A stretch of 64,000 bases of DNA, taken from positions 434,001-498,000 of the forward strand of contig NZ_JACVPR010000001.1 in assembly GCF_018881775.1 (NCBI RefSeq), given 5' to 3'. The translations under genes were made by a program, and so were the position numbers. Positions 9,814 through 18,276 of the stretch are shown here, in pieces. Position 1 is the first letter of the stretch. Every line of letters begins with the position of its first letter. The stretch comes from Polynucleobacter sp. MWH-Loch1C5. GTDB lineage: Bacteria > Pseudomonadota > Gammaproteobacteria > Burkholderiales > Burkholderiaceae. The notes below the pieces were generated by a model that was given only the letters and a program-made list of their open reading frames with translations, had not been told where the DNA came from and did not search any database.

Positions 9814-10383
9814 TTAGGTTTTCGGTAAGGTGACACCCACCTGACCTTGGTATTTGCCACCACGGTCTTTATAGGAAGTTTCACAAATCTCGTCGCTCTC
9901 AAAAAAGAGTACCTGTGCGCAACCCTCACCCGCATATATCTTGGCAGGCAATGGCGTGGTATTGGAGAACTCGAGGGTCACATAACCTTCCCACTCTGGC
10001 TCAAAAGGTGTCACGTTCACAATAATGCCGCAACGTGCGTAAGTACTTTTACCCAAACAAACTGTCAGCACACTGCGAGGAATCTTAAAGTACTCCACCG
10101 TTCTAGCTAAGGCAAATGAATTAGGAGGAATGATGCAAACATCCCCCTTAAAATCCACAAAAGACTTTTCATCAAAGTTCTTCGGGTCAACAATGGTGCT
10201 ATTGATATTGGTGAAGATCTTGAACTCATCAGCACAACGAATGTCGTAGCCGTAGCTTGATGTGCCATAGCTGACAATCTTGTGTCCGTCTTGAGCATAA
10301 CGAACTTGCCCCGGTTCAAATGGGGAAATCATGCCGTGCTCTTCGGCCATTTTGCGTATCCAGCGATCAGATTTAATACTCAT
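9814..10383 (-). CDS. dcd: dCTP deaminase
   Basis: Deaminates dCTP to dUTP, feeding dTMP synthesis. The 189-residue length is standard. Conserved segments are the N-terminal [14 protein letters not shown], the SSYGYDIR motif, the [11 protein letters not shown] nucleotide-binding stretch carrying the catalytic region and the C-terminal GGKYQGQ. It lies 23 bases after mobA in the same direction. The 196 bases between it and the decarboxylase hold one short hairpin (9721-9743) and no gene. Confidence 0.96.
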   Translation of the reverse strand: MSIKSDRWIRKMAEEHGMISPFEPGQVRYAQDGHKIVSYGTSSYGYDIRCADEFKIFTNINSTIVDPKNFDEKSFVDFKGDVCIIPPNSFALARTVEYFKIPRSVLTVCLGKSTYARCGIIVNVTPFEPEWEGYVTLEFSNTTPLPAKIYAGEGCAQVLFFESDEICETSYKDRGGKYQGQVGVTLPKT

Positions 10384-10406
10384 AGCGTTATTTTGACATA
10401 CCTTAT

Positions 10407-11027
10407 TTAGCTTCTTGTTTTTGCAGCCGCTTCGTAGCGCGCGAACTCTTCTGGTGTATTGGCATTGGCAAATGACAAGGCATCATCCACATCGATGGTT
10501 GCATGCTCAATTTGGGTGTACCAATCCAAGACTTTACGCTGCCCACTATCCAAAAACTGACTCAAACGAGTCGCCATGGAACTTCTGATGAGAGCAAAGA
10601 GCGGTTCAGCATGCCACCGCCCATCGGGATCTTGACTTTGCGCATAAACCACATTAGCTTGCGTGGCTTCCATGCGCTCGTACAAGCGAGTCATCAATGA
10701 ACCGTCTAAGAAAGGTGCATCACAAGGCACCACAAAGACATAGGGAGTGGGTGCCGCCTTCAAGCCCGCCTCAATGCCCGATAAAGGCCCTTGATAATCA
10801 GGCAAACGATCTCTCACCACCGGTAACCCCATAGCCTCATAGTCTTCAATATGGCGGTTAGCACTGACAAGCACTAATTCTGTTTGAACCCTTAAGACAT
10901 CTCGTACACGCAAGGCCAAACTTTGGCCTGCAAACTGTAAGAGTCCTTTATCCTGACCCCCCATGCGTGAGCCGCGCCCGCCAGCAAGAATCAATCCCAT
11001 AATGAGTGGGCTAGGCAAACTCAGCAT
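10407..11027 (-). CDS. mobA: molybdenum cofactor guanylyltransferase
   Basis: Adds GMP to molybdopterin, leading to the bis-MGD cofactor used by DMSO-reductase-family enzymes such as formate dehydrogenase. The nucleotidyltransferase signature [19 protein letters not shown] begins at residue 12, with the later motifs [13 protein letters not shown] and VVPCDAPFL. Its ATG overlaps the selD stop (ATGCTGA), so translation is probably coupled to selD. A second in-frame ATG at 11000 would start directly at the family motif and cannot be excluded. Placement at the end of the selenium genes fits supply of cofactor to the formate dehydrogenase encoded upstream. Confidence 0.92.
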   Translation of the reverse strand: MLSLPSPLIMGLILAGGRGSRMGGQDKGLLQFAGQSLALRVRDVLRVQTELVLVSANRHIEDYEAMGLPVVRDRLPDYQGPLSGIEAGLKAAPTPYVFVVPCDAPFLDGSLMTRLYERMEATQANVVYAQSQDPDGRWHAEPLFALIRSSMATRLSQFLDSGQRKVLDWYTQIEHATIDVDDALSFANANTPEEFARYEAAAKTRS

Positions 11028-12082
11028 GCTTTGACGCTTAGATGAACACGGCCATCACTGGGGCCAGTGATTTGCCCAACAATACTGGCTCGAGAAAAAC
11101 CTTCTTGCGCAAAGATCTCCAACACCTGTGAAGCCACATCAGCTTGGCAAGCCACCAAGAGACCGCCACTGGTTTGTGGATCAGTCAGTAAGGCGCGCTC
11201 CACATCTCCTAAGGAGGGATCTAACTCTATAGCGTCGCCATAACTTTGCCAGTTACGGCGTGAAGCGCCCGTAATAAAACCTTGCTGAGCCAACTCTTGC
11301 ACCTGGGGTAAAAACTGCAGCTGGGCATAATCAATACGAGCATGTAAACCAGAGCCTTTAGCGATTTCTAAGGCATGTCCTAGAAGGCCAAAACCAGTCA
11401 CATCGGTTAAGGCATGCACCCCTGCCAATGTGGCTAAGCGCGTACCTGGTGTATTGAGTTGGGTTGTGTTCTTTAGCATCTCCTCATAGTGCAGCGTTGA
11501 AAGCTGTTCCTTTTTCAAAGCGGCTGAGTAGATACCCACACCCAAGGGCTTACCTAAGATGAGCACATCTCCACGCTGCGCCGTGGCATTACGCTTGAGG
11601 TGTTTAGGATCAATGATGCCAATCACCGCTAAGCCATAAATGGGCTCGACCGAATCAATCGAATGTCCACCAGCGATAGGAATACCTGCTTTAGCACAGA
11701 CCTCACGACCCCCATTAAGAATCTCAGCAATATCTTCTGGCGGTAAAACATGGATAGGCATACCCAAAATAGCCAAGGCCATCAGGGGCGTGCCGCCCAT
11801 GGCATAAATATCAGAGATGGCATTAGTTGCCGCAATCTGACCAAAATGACGTGGCTCATCAACAATCGGCATAAAGAAATCGGTGGTGGCAATCAAGGCT
11901 TGATGCCCATTGATCTGGTAGACAGCTGCGTCATCAGCAGTTTCAGTACCGACTAGCAACTCTTTAGGCAAAGGAAATTGCACCGAAGTTTTGAGTAACT
12001 CGGACAAAACTCCTGGTGCAATTTTGCAACCACAACCACCACCATGCGATAAAGAAGTGAGGCGTACTTTTTGTTCAGGCAC
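11021..12082 (-). CDS. selD: selenide, water dikinase (selenophosphate synthetase)
   Basis: Makes selenophosphate from selenide and ATP, the selenium donor for Sec-tRNA. The N-terminal active-site motif is GGGCGCKIAP with cysteine in place of the selenocysteine found in some SelD proteins. Other hallmarks are the glycine-rich ATP loop near the N-terminus, the ATTDFFMPIVD metal-binding region, AGGHSID and LTDVTGFGLLGH. The start is set to GTG at 12082, which has AGG 7 bases upstream; a TTG two codons earlier would sit too close to that site. The 353-residue length is normal. It follows the DsrE-family gene by 29 bases and overlaps mobA. Confidence 0.96.
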   Translation of the reverse strand: MPEQKVRLTSLSHGGGCGCKIAPGVLSELLKTSVQFPLPKELLVGTETADDAAVYQINGHQALIATTDFFMPIVDEPRHFGQIAATNAISDIYAMGGTPLMALAILGMPIHVLPPEDIAEILNGGREVCAKAGIPIAGGHSIDSVEPIYGLAVIGIIDPKHLKRNATAQRGDVLILGKPLGVGIYSAALKKEQLSTLHYEEMLKNTTQLNTPGTRLATLAGVHALTDVTGFGLLGHALEIAKGSGLHARIDYAQLQFLPQVQELAQQGFITGASRRNWQSYGDAIELDPSLGDVERALLTDPQTSGGLLVACQADVASQVLEIFAQEGFSRASIVGQITGPSDGRVHLSVKAC

Positions 12083-12111
12083 TATCAATCCTTTAAATAT
12101 CTTGAGTTCAT

Positions 12112-12489
12112 TTAAAACGTCATGACTGTTACGCCATCACCAGTCGCGCGATCGAGCATCGTCACCATACCTATAATTTCTCCAAACTCAGCAATCATGT
12201 CCTCTTTGACTAATTGCCGATCACGCATGGCAGTACTACAAGCATGAATCTTGGCTCCCGCACGAATCGCATCATCAATAAAGTCAGACAGGCGACGATT
12301 CATTGGGGGAATTGTTTGATGTCTAGCGGGATTGTCTTGAATAAATAATTCAACACTCGCACCCAAGGCATGGATTTCCACATCCATATCCATCGCTGCT
12401 GCTGCGGCTGCAAAGAAAAATGGCGTGGCCGCTAACTGCGGCGCCTGAGTGCTCGCTTGCCATAACTGAATGATGACGGCCTTTTTCAA
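12112..12489 (-). CDS. DsrE-family protein of the selenium gene cluster
   Basis: Small soluble protein (125 residues) of the DsrE/DsrF fold. It opens with KAVIIQLWQAST and has one cysteine, Cys84, in KIHACSTAMRD. That is the place where DsrE proteins that carry persulfide have their reactive cysteine. An alanine-rich helix (residues 27-33) precedes it. The start is TTG at 12489, overlapping the stop of the GcvH-like gene as TTGA, so the two are probably translated together. It lies between that gene and selD. Family membership is clear. A role in sulfur or selenium transfer is inference from the fold, the cysteine and the neighbours. It has no TusA domain, unlike the selenium-associated protein YedF. 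Confidence 0.8.
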   Translation of the reverse strand: MKKAVIIQLWQASTQAPQLAATPFFFAAAAAAMDMDVEIHALGASVELFIQDNPARHQTIPPMNRRLSDFIDDAIRAGAKIHACSTAMRDRQLVKEDMIAEFGEIIGMVTMLDRATGDGVTVMTF

Positions 12490-12950
12490 GAGTTACCCTT
12501 GGTCTTTTGAAATTCTTCCAAACTTGTAAAACGGTTCAAATCCATGAGCTCAAGCGCGCGAGCTTCAATGGAATGTCCTGGCAATAAACTCTGGCGGGCC
12601 TCATCAGGATGAATGGCTCTTAACTGAACTAACCAGCTTTCTAGGGGAACGCGGTTGATCTTGATGGGGCGCTCCTGCACAGGCTCATTAGCCGCCGTCA
12701 CAATCGATGCAAAAGGGGTACGAACTGTAATGATGGTTTTAGCGACTTCAATCAAAGCAAATGGCTCGTTCTTCTCTAATTCTCTTTGCAAGGGTTTGGG
12801 GTTGAACATATACAGGTCCCCGACCAAGGCCGCTCCAAAAGGAGTAATCCCCACACGATACTCATCATCACTCAATGGCTCAAACCAAAGATTGAGATCA
12901 GCGTCATACAGCAAGTGCTCAGGAAAGGCACATCCACGTATCTCAGACAT
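12486..12950 (-). CDS. GcvH-like lipoyl-domain protein of the selenium gene cluster
   Basis: Protein of 154 residues with the fold pattern of glycine cleavage H protein. Residues 33-80 (VGITPFGAALVGDLY, then a hairpin, then FALIEVAKTIITVRTP) match the H-protein lipoyl region, and Lys71 falls where the lipoylated lysine is expected. The sequence around it, IEVAKTI, differs from the usual ESVKA. A C-terminal piece (PIKINR...SWLVQL) resembles the end of H protein and is followed by a helical tail of about 35 residues. The start at 12950 has GGGA 8 bases upstream. No gcvT or gcvP is nearby, so this is unlikely to be the ordinary glycine-cleavage carrier. Relation to the lipoate-binding proteins of sulfur oxidation is possible but not shown. 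Confidence 0.72.
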   Translation of the reverse strand: MSEIRGCAFPEHLLYDADLNLWFEPLSDDEYRVGITPFGAALVGDLYMFNPKPLQRELEKNEPFALIEVAKTIITVRTPFASIVTAANEPVQERPIKINRVPLESWLVQLRAIHPDEARQSLLPGHSIEARALELMDLNRFTSLEEFQKTKGNS

Positions 12951-12975
12951 GTTTTCTATCCCTACTATAGTGATA

Positions 12976-13072
12976 TGGCGGAAGAGTATGGGAGTCGAAC
13001 CCACCAAGGACTGTACGACAGCCCTTCCCGGATTTGAAGTCCGGACGTCCCGCCGGGGAGCGAACCTCTTCC
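12976..13072 (-). tRNA. selC: tRNA-Sec (anticodon UCA)
   Basis: Selenocysteine tRNA of 97 bases including an encoded CCA. The acceptor stem GGAAGAG/CTCTTCC with discriminator G, the long extra arm and the anticodon arm GGACTTCAAATCC with anticodon TCA (bases 13035-13037) match bacterial selC closely. It sits 10 bases after the selB stop and only 25 bases before the GcvH-like start codon, all on the same strand. It is therefore probably cut out of a longer transcript or has a promoter inside selB. Confidence 0.97.
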
Positions 13073-13082
13073 ATGTGAAACG

Positions 13083-15032
13083 TCATGACACTGTCTCCTC
13101 TAAAGAAAACAGCTCAGGATTTCTTATGATTCTATGATCTTTTTCTAATTCTTTCTTGCCTTTGCGATAACTGACTAAACGACGGGTGAACCCCAAGCGA
13201 TCATAGGCCTCTAAAATCTGAATCGCCCGTTTACGCCCCAAGCCCACACGCTCTTTAAAGCTAATCACAGTCACGTAGCCATCTTGCTCGATGATATCCC
13301 GAATCATATCTGCCATGATTTGCATGGTCGGTATGGGGTAGAACAAGTCGGGTACCAATTGAACCAAAGCTGAAGTCCGCGATACTTTGCGTAAGAGCAA
13401 ACGAATATTGGCCTCAGGCTCTGATAGCTGACTCGCCAAATCACGCACCCAAGGTGGGTCATAGCGACCATCGATTAAGCGTGGGTAAATACGCTCCCAA
13501 AGCACCTTTTCTTTCTCGGTAAGTTCAACCTTATGATCAGGCAAATGGACAAAGCTGCCTGTGATACTGACTTGCTTATCGAAAATCCAGCGCTGTAAAA
13601 GAACATGAAATAAGCCTGCTTTCACACCAGGCAAAGACATACGACGCAAGCGTTCTTCGGCCACCCCCGGCTCATCAGGCTCTTCTTGATGAAAATGGGC
13701 TAAAGCACTCAATACGGCATCTTGATACTGCTGATAAATTGCATCACTGCAATAGTAAAAGTCATCTCCTAAAGCCAGTTCACGCGGCGCATAGTTCTGC
13801 AAGGTCGCTTGCGCTGCTTCTGGCCTTTGATTGAACAGCATGCTGCCGTTTTTTAGAGATAAAGCCTCTTCATGGCGCTCTAAAAGAATCTGCCAAGCTT
13901 GAGTCACCGTACTATCAGCCAATACTTTCAATAATGCAATACGCTCGGGTTTTTTACGCCCCCTCAAAGGCGGATCAGTATCCAGTACAAGTCCACCAGC
14001 TAAGGTATAGCGAGCACTGCTATCGCGCATAATGATTCGATCATGCCAACATACCGAGACTGGTTTCTCGAAGGCACATTGTGCATAAGCAGTTTGCCCA
14101 GCACTGACTTCTGCACAATCAAGCAAAATGATCCGACTCGTGAAAAACTCAGTGCCATGATGCAATAAGAGCACTTGACCATCTTTAATCGAGCGTTGCG
14201 CATCATGAGGCACTTCAATACGGCAATCAAAGCGCTGTACTAGACGGTTCAATGCAGTACTGGTCAGCCAATCACCGCGCTCTACTTCGCTGTACTCCAC
14301 ACCAGATAAAACTAAACCACAACGCATCCCCACCGAAGCACTCTCTGCAGGTGTGTTTTGCGCATGTATGGAACGTACCTTGACTGGTTTTTGTTTCGGC
14401 CCCAAATACAAACTATCACCTACTCGAACCTGACCAGAGGTCACAGCGCCAGTGATAGCCACACCCACACCCTTGACGACAAAGACCCGATCGATAGCCA
14501 AACGGAAATAATCTCCCTGACGTGGCTTTAGAGCTTCTGCTTGCTCAAACAAATGAGCCTTAAGAGCATCAATACCGATGAGATTTTTAGCAGAGACTGG
14601 AAAAATATCTGCCTCAGTAAAGCGAGTACTCTTGAGATACTCCGTGATTTCTTGTGTCACTGCTTGGAGTCTGGCAGGCTCTACAGCATCTATTTTGCTT
14701 AAGGCAACGGTCAGACGAGGAATAGCCAATAAATCCAAAATACGTAAATGTTCTAGGGTCTGAGGCATTAAGCCATCATCAGCAGCAACCACTAATAAAC
14801 CATGATCCATACCCGCAGCGCCGGCTGCCATGGTGTGCACAAACTTTTCATGTCCTGGGACATCGACAAAGCCAATGACTTGACCGTCTTTAGTCGGAAT
14901 ATAAGCAAAACCTAAATCAATGGTGATGCCCCGTGCCTTTTCTTCAGGCAGGCGATCAGCATCAACTCCTGTAAGCGCTTTGACTAGAGAAGTTTTACCG
15001 TGGTCAATATGACCGGCTGTACCAATAATCAT
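13083..15032 (-). CDS. selB: selenocysteine-specific elongation factor
   Basis: GTPase that brings Sec-tRNA to UGA codons marked by a SECIS hairpin. The P-loop motif [13 protein letters not shown] is at residues 4-16, the switch region GITIDLGFA and DVPGHEKF follow, and EF-Tu-like domains extend to about residue 340. The C-terminal part (about 400-649) carries the winged-helix repeats that bind the SECIS loop, for example [22 protein letters not shown] near the end. The ATG directly follows the selA stop (TAAATG). Length 649 is in the normal range. Confidence 0.97.
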   Translation of the reverse strand: MIIGTAGHIDHGKTSLVKALTGVDADRLPEEKARGITIDLGFAYIPTKDGQVIGFVDVPGHEKFVHTMAAGAAGMDHGLLVVAADDGLMPQTLEHLRILDLLAIPRLTVALSKIDAVEPARLQAVTQEITEYLKSTRFTEADIFPVSAKNLIGIDALKAHLFEQAEALKPRQGDYFRLAIDRVFVVKGVGVAITGAVTSGQVRVGDSLYLGPKQKPVKVRSIHAQNTPAESASVGMRCGLVLSGVEYSEVERGDWLTSTALNRLVQRFDCRIEVPHDAQRSIKDGQVLLLHHGTEFFTSRIILLDCAEVSAGQTAYAQCAFEKPVSVCWHDRIIMRDSSARYTLAGGLVLDTDPPLRGRKKPERIALLKVLADSTVTQAWQILLERHEEALSLKNGSMLFNQRPEAAQATLQNYAPRELALGDDFYYCSDAIYQQYQDAVLSALAHFHQEEPDEPGVAEERLRRMSLPGVKAGLFHVLLQRWIFDKQVSITGSFVHLPDHKVELTEKEKVLWERIYPRLIDGRYDPPWVRDLASQLSEPEANIRLLLRKVSRTSALVQLVPDLFYPIPTMQIMADMIRDIIEQDGYVTVISFKERVGLGRKRAIQILEAYDRLGFTRRLVSYRKGKKELEKDHRIIRNPELFSLEETVS

Positions 15033-16487
15033 TTAAGACTTGGCTTTCTTTAAACGACTAGCAACGGCTTCTAGCATCGCTAACCAAGTCACTTGATGTT
15101 CATCTTGCAGGCAGCGTAAATCAAACAACAAAGCTTTTTCTTGAAAGCGCCCAATCACAGGGACCTGACCGGCTCTTAAGAGACGCTCCATACGGGTCAC
15201 TAGTTTTTCACCCGTCTTATCTTGCCCCTCAATCGCAATAGCTACAGAAGGTAAACGTTCAATCGGTAAAGAACCAGAGCCAATCTGGGATAGGACAGCA
15301 CGGGTCGAAATCTGTAACGGTAAACCAGCAAAGATTTTTTGAATCTGCGGTAAGACTTGTTCTGTCTGAAGCTGTATCGCTGCTTGCGTACGCGTCAATA
15401 ACTGCAAAACCGTCAATCGTTGTGGCAGACGCGCAGGGTCTCGATATAACTGCAAGACAGCCTCTAGACCTGCGAGGGTGATTTTGCCCACACGCAAGAC
15501 TCGTTTGAGAGGGTTTTTCTTAATCTTCTGGATCAAATCTTTGCGCCCGACCAATATACCCGCTTGAGGCCCACCTAATAATTTGTCACCACTGAAGGTC
15601 ACTAAATCTGCGCCAGCCTGTAAGGCTTCTTGCGGGGTGGGTTCGGCGGGTAAATTGAACTGAGCCATATCGACCAAAGTCCCCGAGCCTAAATCGACTA
15701 CAAAAGGTAACTGATGCTGATGAGCAATTTCAGCTAATTCAGCTTCAGGCACTGAGTGAGTAAAGCCTGCAATCGCGTAATTACTCGTATGAATCTTCAT
15801 GATCATCGAGGTCTTCGGACCAATGGCCTCGACAAAATCTTTGGCGTGGGTACGATTCGTAGTGCCCACCTCTTTGAGCTTGGCTCCTGCACGCATCATG
15901 ATGTCGGGGATACGGAAGGAGCCACCAATTTCAACGAGTTCGCCTCGAGAAACAATCACTTCCTTACGTAAACCTAAAGCGTGCAGCAATAAGAAAACAG
16001 CCGCAGCATTATTGTTCACAATCGTGGCAGCTTCAGCACCTGTGATCTCACACAGAAGCTCTTCAACAATCTCGTCCCGGTCGCCCCTCTTGCCTTCCCC
16101 TAAATCGTATTCCAGGGCACAAGGCTGGGCCGCAGCAGCAGCAATGGCTTCGACGACCACCGGCGGCATCACAGCACGACCTAAATTGGTATGCAGGACC
16201 GTACCGGTCAAGTTAATCACTTGCTTGAGTTTTGGGGCGGCACGTCTAGATAGTTCACTCGCCACCTCTTCGTAGAACTGCTCTGGCACAGGCAGATCAA
16301 GGAGGGTTTGCGCTTGTATAGCCTCACGCTTTGCTTGCAGAGCGTGACGTATGGCACGCAAGACCTCTTCTCGACCATATTGATCGATCGCATTTTGATA
16401 AGGTGCGGTTTGAATGAGTTTGTCTACAGAAGGCAGCTGGGCCAACAAATCTTTCACGGACGCACGCGCCACGTTTTTTGAATCCAT
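15033..16487 (-). CDS. selA: L-seryl-tRNA(Sec) selenium transferase
   Basis: PLP enzyme that turns Ser-tRNA-Sec into Sec-tRNA-Sec using selenophosphate. Visible features in 484 residues are the N-terminal tRNA-binding domain (LPSVDKLIQTAPY), the motif INLTGTVLHTNLGRA, and the PLP lysine at residue 302 in SGDKLLGGPQAG. It follows fdhE by 6 bases and abuts selB, so fdhE-selA-selB look like one transcript. Confidence 0.97.
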   Translation of the reverse strand: MDSKNVARASVKDLLAQLPSVDKLIQTAPYQNAIDQYGREEVLRAIRHALQAKREAIQAQTLLDLPVPEQFYEEVASELSRRAAPKLKQVINLTGTVLHTNLGRAVMPPVVVEAIAAAAAQPCALEYDLGEGKRGDRDEIVEELLCEITGAEAATIVNNNAAAVFLLLHALGLRKEVIVSRGELVEIGGSFRIPDIMMRAGAKLKEVGTTNRTHAKDFVEAIGPKTSMIMKIHTSNYAIAGFTHSVPEAELAEIAHQHQLPFVVDLGSGTLVDMAQFNLPAEPTPQEALQAGADLVTFSGDKLLGGPQAGILVGRKDLIQKIKKNPLKRVLRVGKITLAGLEAVLQLYRDPARLPQRLTVLQLLTRTQAAIQLQTEQVLPQIQKIFAGLPLQISTRAVLSQIGSGSLPIERLPSVAIAIEGQDKTGEKLVTRMERLLRAGQVPVIGRFQEKALLFDLRCLQDEHQVTWLAMLEAVASRLKKAKS

Positions 16488-16493
16488 AGTGAA

Positions 16494-17438
16494 TTATGTA
16501 TCAGTTTTCTCAGATTGTGCAATCGCCATCAAAAAGAGGTTGCGGCCGGTGCGTTGAAAACCTTCTTTTTCCAAAGCCATATCGAGTTGAATCGTCGCCA
16601 AATCATCGGCGACAGGATCCATCATCGGATCACGTGATTGGAACATCAATTTGAGGTAGCCCCCACAATCATCACAACACTCGCCTTGAACCAAGCTCTC
16701 ACGGGTCTCACCGAGCATCGTCACCTCTTTGGGGGTGTCGCAGTTCGTGCAACGGGCACGCGGACCATACCATTCTGATGAACACAAGGAGCAAATGAGA
16801 TAGCGATGACTGTCACGATCGCCAACGCGCACCACACTCGTGACAGGGTGTGAGCCACATACTGGGCAGAGTGAATTTTCACCGCTGTAAATTTTTGCGT
16901 GAGTCATGGCCGCAGCGCGCTTAGACCATATCAATTGCAAGACTGCGCTAATAAATGGAGCCCATTCCGGCTTCACTTCTGCCTCATCGAGGGTTAAATA
17001 AGCCTGAGCTTGCTTAGCGAGTTCAGCGGCATCTGCCTTTTTGAATTCAGCAAACACCTTTTTAACAGGCTCTTGTACCTCTTGCTTCTCATAAGCAGTG
17101 ATAAAAGCTTGTAGCGCTTTTTGCCAATCTTCACCGGCTTTCCAGGTAGAGACAGATAATGGGGGTACACCGTGCTTCAATGACTCACGCACAAAGTTTT
17201 CTTCGAGAACTTCACCGGCATCTATCTCAGAGATCGCCGTGGCTTGGGCTGCCGTTAGTTGTGCACAAAATTGCAACCAATCTGCCAAATCATGATCTTT
17301 TGCCAATTGCGCAAAACGTGTGGAGCGGTCTTTGTATAAATCAGCCACATTGGGGTACACCAAGAGCGGCGTGTCATCCGCTGGCATGCTTTGAATTTCA
17401 CCAGGCTGTATTAATTTGACGGCTGATACGGTTGTCAT
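16494..17438 (-). CDS. fdhE: formate dehydrogenase accessory protein FdhE
   Basis: Cytoplasmic protein needed for assembly of respiratory formate dehydrogenases. The C-terminal half has the four CxxC pairs typical of FdhE (CPVCGSHP, CSLCSSEW, CTNCDTPK, CCDDCGG), forming rubredoxin-like metal sites. The N-terminal half is helical and less conserved. At 314 residues it is close to the usual 300-310. The order fdoG-fdoH-fdoI-fdhE is the same as in E. coli. Here a strong hairpin separates fdoI and fdhE, so fdhE expression may depend on read-through or on a promoter in 17439-17580. Confidence 0.93.
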   Translation of the reverse strand: MTTVSAVKLIQPGEIQSMPADDTPLLVYPNVADLYKDRSTRFAQLAKDHDLADWLQFCAQLTAAQATAISEIDAGEVLEENFVRESLKHGVPPLSVSTWKAGEDWQKALQAFITAYEKQEVQEPVKKVFAEFKKADAAELAKQAQAYLTLDEAEVKPEWAPFISAVLQLIWSKRAAAMTHAKIYSGENSLCPVCGSHPVTSVVRVGDRDSHRYLICSLCSSEWYGPRARCTNCDTPKEVTMLGETRESLVQGECCDDCGGYLKLMFQSRDPMMDPVADDLATIQLDMALEKEGFQRTGRNLFLMAIAQSEKTDT

Positions 17439-17580
17439 AATTTGTCTCTTCTGTTGTCTTTATTAGTAGTTCAATATTGTTTTATTTATGTTACCCAAGT
17501 CTGTAAAACTGCGGGCTCATAGATAAAACAATACTCAAGATCTTTTACACATCATGTACTGATGTCTTACTGCTAAAACA

Positions 17581-17609
17581 TAAGGGGAAGAATACCATTC
17601 TTCCCCTTA
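17581..17609 (-). terminator. hairpin after the formate dehydrogenase structural genes
   Basis: Perfect 13-bp inverted repeat with a 3-base loop (TAAGGGGAAGAAT / ATTCTTCCCCTTA), 31 bases after the fdoI stop. On the minus strand it is followed by TGTTTTAG, a weak U-rich tail. It could end the fdoGHI transcript or act as a partial terminator or 3' stabiliser that sets fdhE-sel expression below that of the enzyme. Confidence 0.65.
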
Positions 17610-17639
17610 ATCTGCTCTTATGTATTAGAGCTTAGCGGC

Positions 17640-18266
17640 TTATTTGCCACCCATCTCTTCACGGTACCAACCAGGATGATGTTTACGTGCCCAGGCTTTT
17701 GAAACCAGGCCAGTCCACATACCCTTGATCGTACCTTTAACCCACATTGCAGCATAGATATGCACGATGATGCCGAGAATCAAGACCCATGCGGCAACCG
17801 CATGAATCAAAGCAGCCATACGTACAGTATCAATGTGGAAGTTACCAGCAAAGTAAGGTCTCCAGAAGAGGATACCGGTAACTACCAAGAGCAACATCGT
17901 GATGGTCATGACCCAGAACAATAACTTCTGGCCACCGTTGTAACGACCCACCTCAGGCAAACGATCTTCGCGATCAGCTAAAACGTCGCCAATTTGCTTT
18001 AACCATTGACGGTCGTTTTTGCTGAGTAGGTTGTGATGCCAGAACTTGAAGTACAGGATCACAAACAACACGAACATCGCTACACCAACGAATGGGTGGA
18101 GAATTCTGGCCAATTGGCCACCACCCAATACATTGGAGAGGAAGTACAACGATGGATGAAAGTACGCCAAACCTGTAAGTGCAGCCAACATAAACAAGAG
18201 GGCCACAATCCAGTGATTGATACGATCAGACGCCTTATAACGGACTAACATGTTTTGATCTGACAT
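17640..18266 (-). CDS. fdoI: formate dehydrogenase cytochrome b subunit (gamma)
   Basis: Membrane subunit that passes electrons from formate oxidation to quinone through two b hemes. The 208-residue protein has four membrane segments (HWIVALLFMLAALTGLAYF, ILHPFVGVAMFVLFVILYF, LLFWVMTITMLLLVVTGILF, ALIHAVAAWVLILGIIVHI). Candidate heme-ligand histidines are in the first, second and last, as in FdnI/FdoI. The start at 18266 is preceded by AAGGAG at good spacing; an in-frame ATG at 18302 lies inside fdoH and is not used. Gap to fdoH is 10 bases. Confidence 0.94.
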   Translation of the reverse strand: MSDQNMLVRYKASDRINHWIVALLFMLAALTGLAYFHPSLYFLSNVLGGGQLARILHPFVGVAMFVLFVILYFKFWHHNLLSKNDRQWLKQIGDVLADREDRLPEVGRYNGGQKLLFWVMTITMLLLVVTGILFWRPYFAGNFHIDTVRMAALIHAVAAWVLILGIIVHIYAAMWVKGTIKGMWTGLVSKAWARKHHPGWYREEMGGK

Positions 18267-18276
18267 TGCTGTCTCC

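Noticed and set aside
12112..12950. Sulfur-oxidation (sHdr) locus suggested by a lipoyl protein next to DsrE
   Set aside because: No hdr-like, tusA or lbpA-associated ligase genes are nearby; the context is formate/selenium instead.
12655..13137. Open frame of 160 codons on the plus strand across the tRNA-Sec gene
   Set aside because: It is antisense to the GcvH-like gene, tRNA-Sec and the end of selB, and shows no protein-like pattern or ribosome-binding site.
15799..16275. Open frame of 158 codons on the plus strand inside selA
   Set aside because: Antisense shadow; low-complexity serine/alanine composition typical of a reversed coding frame.
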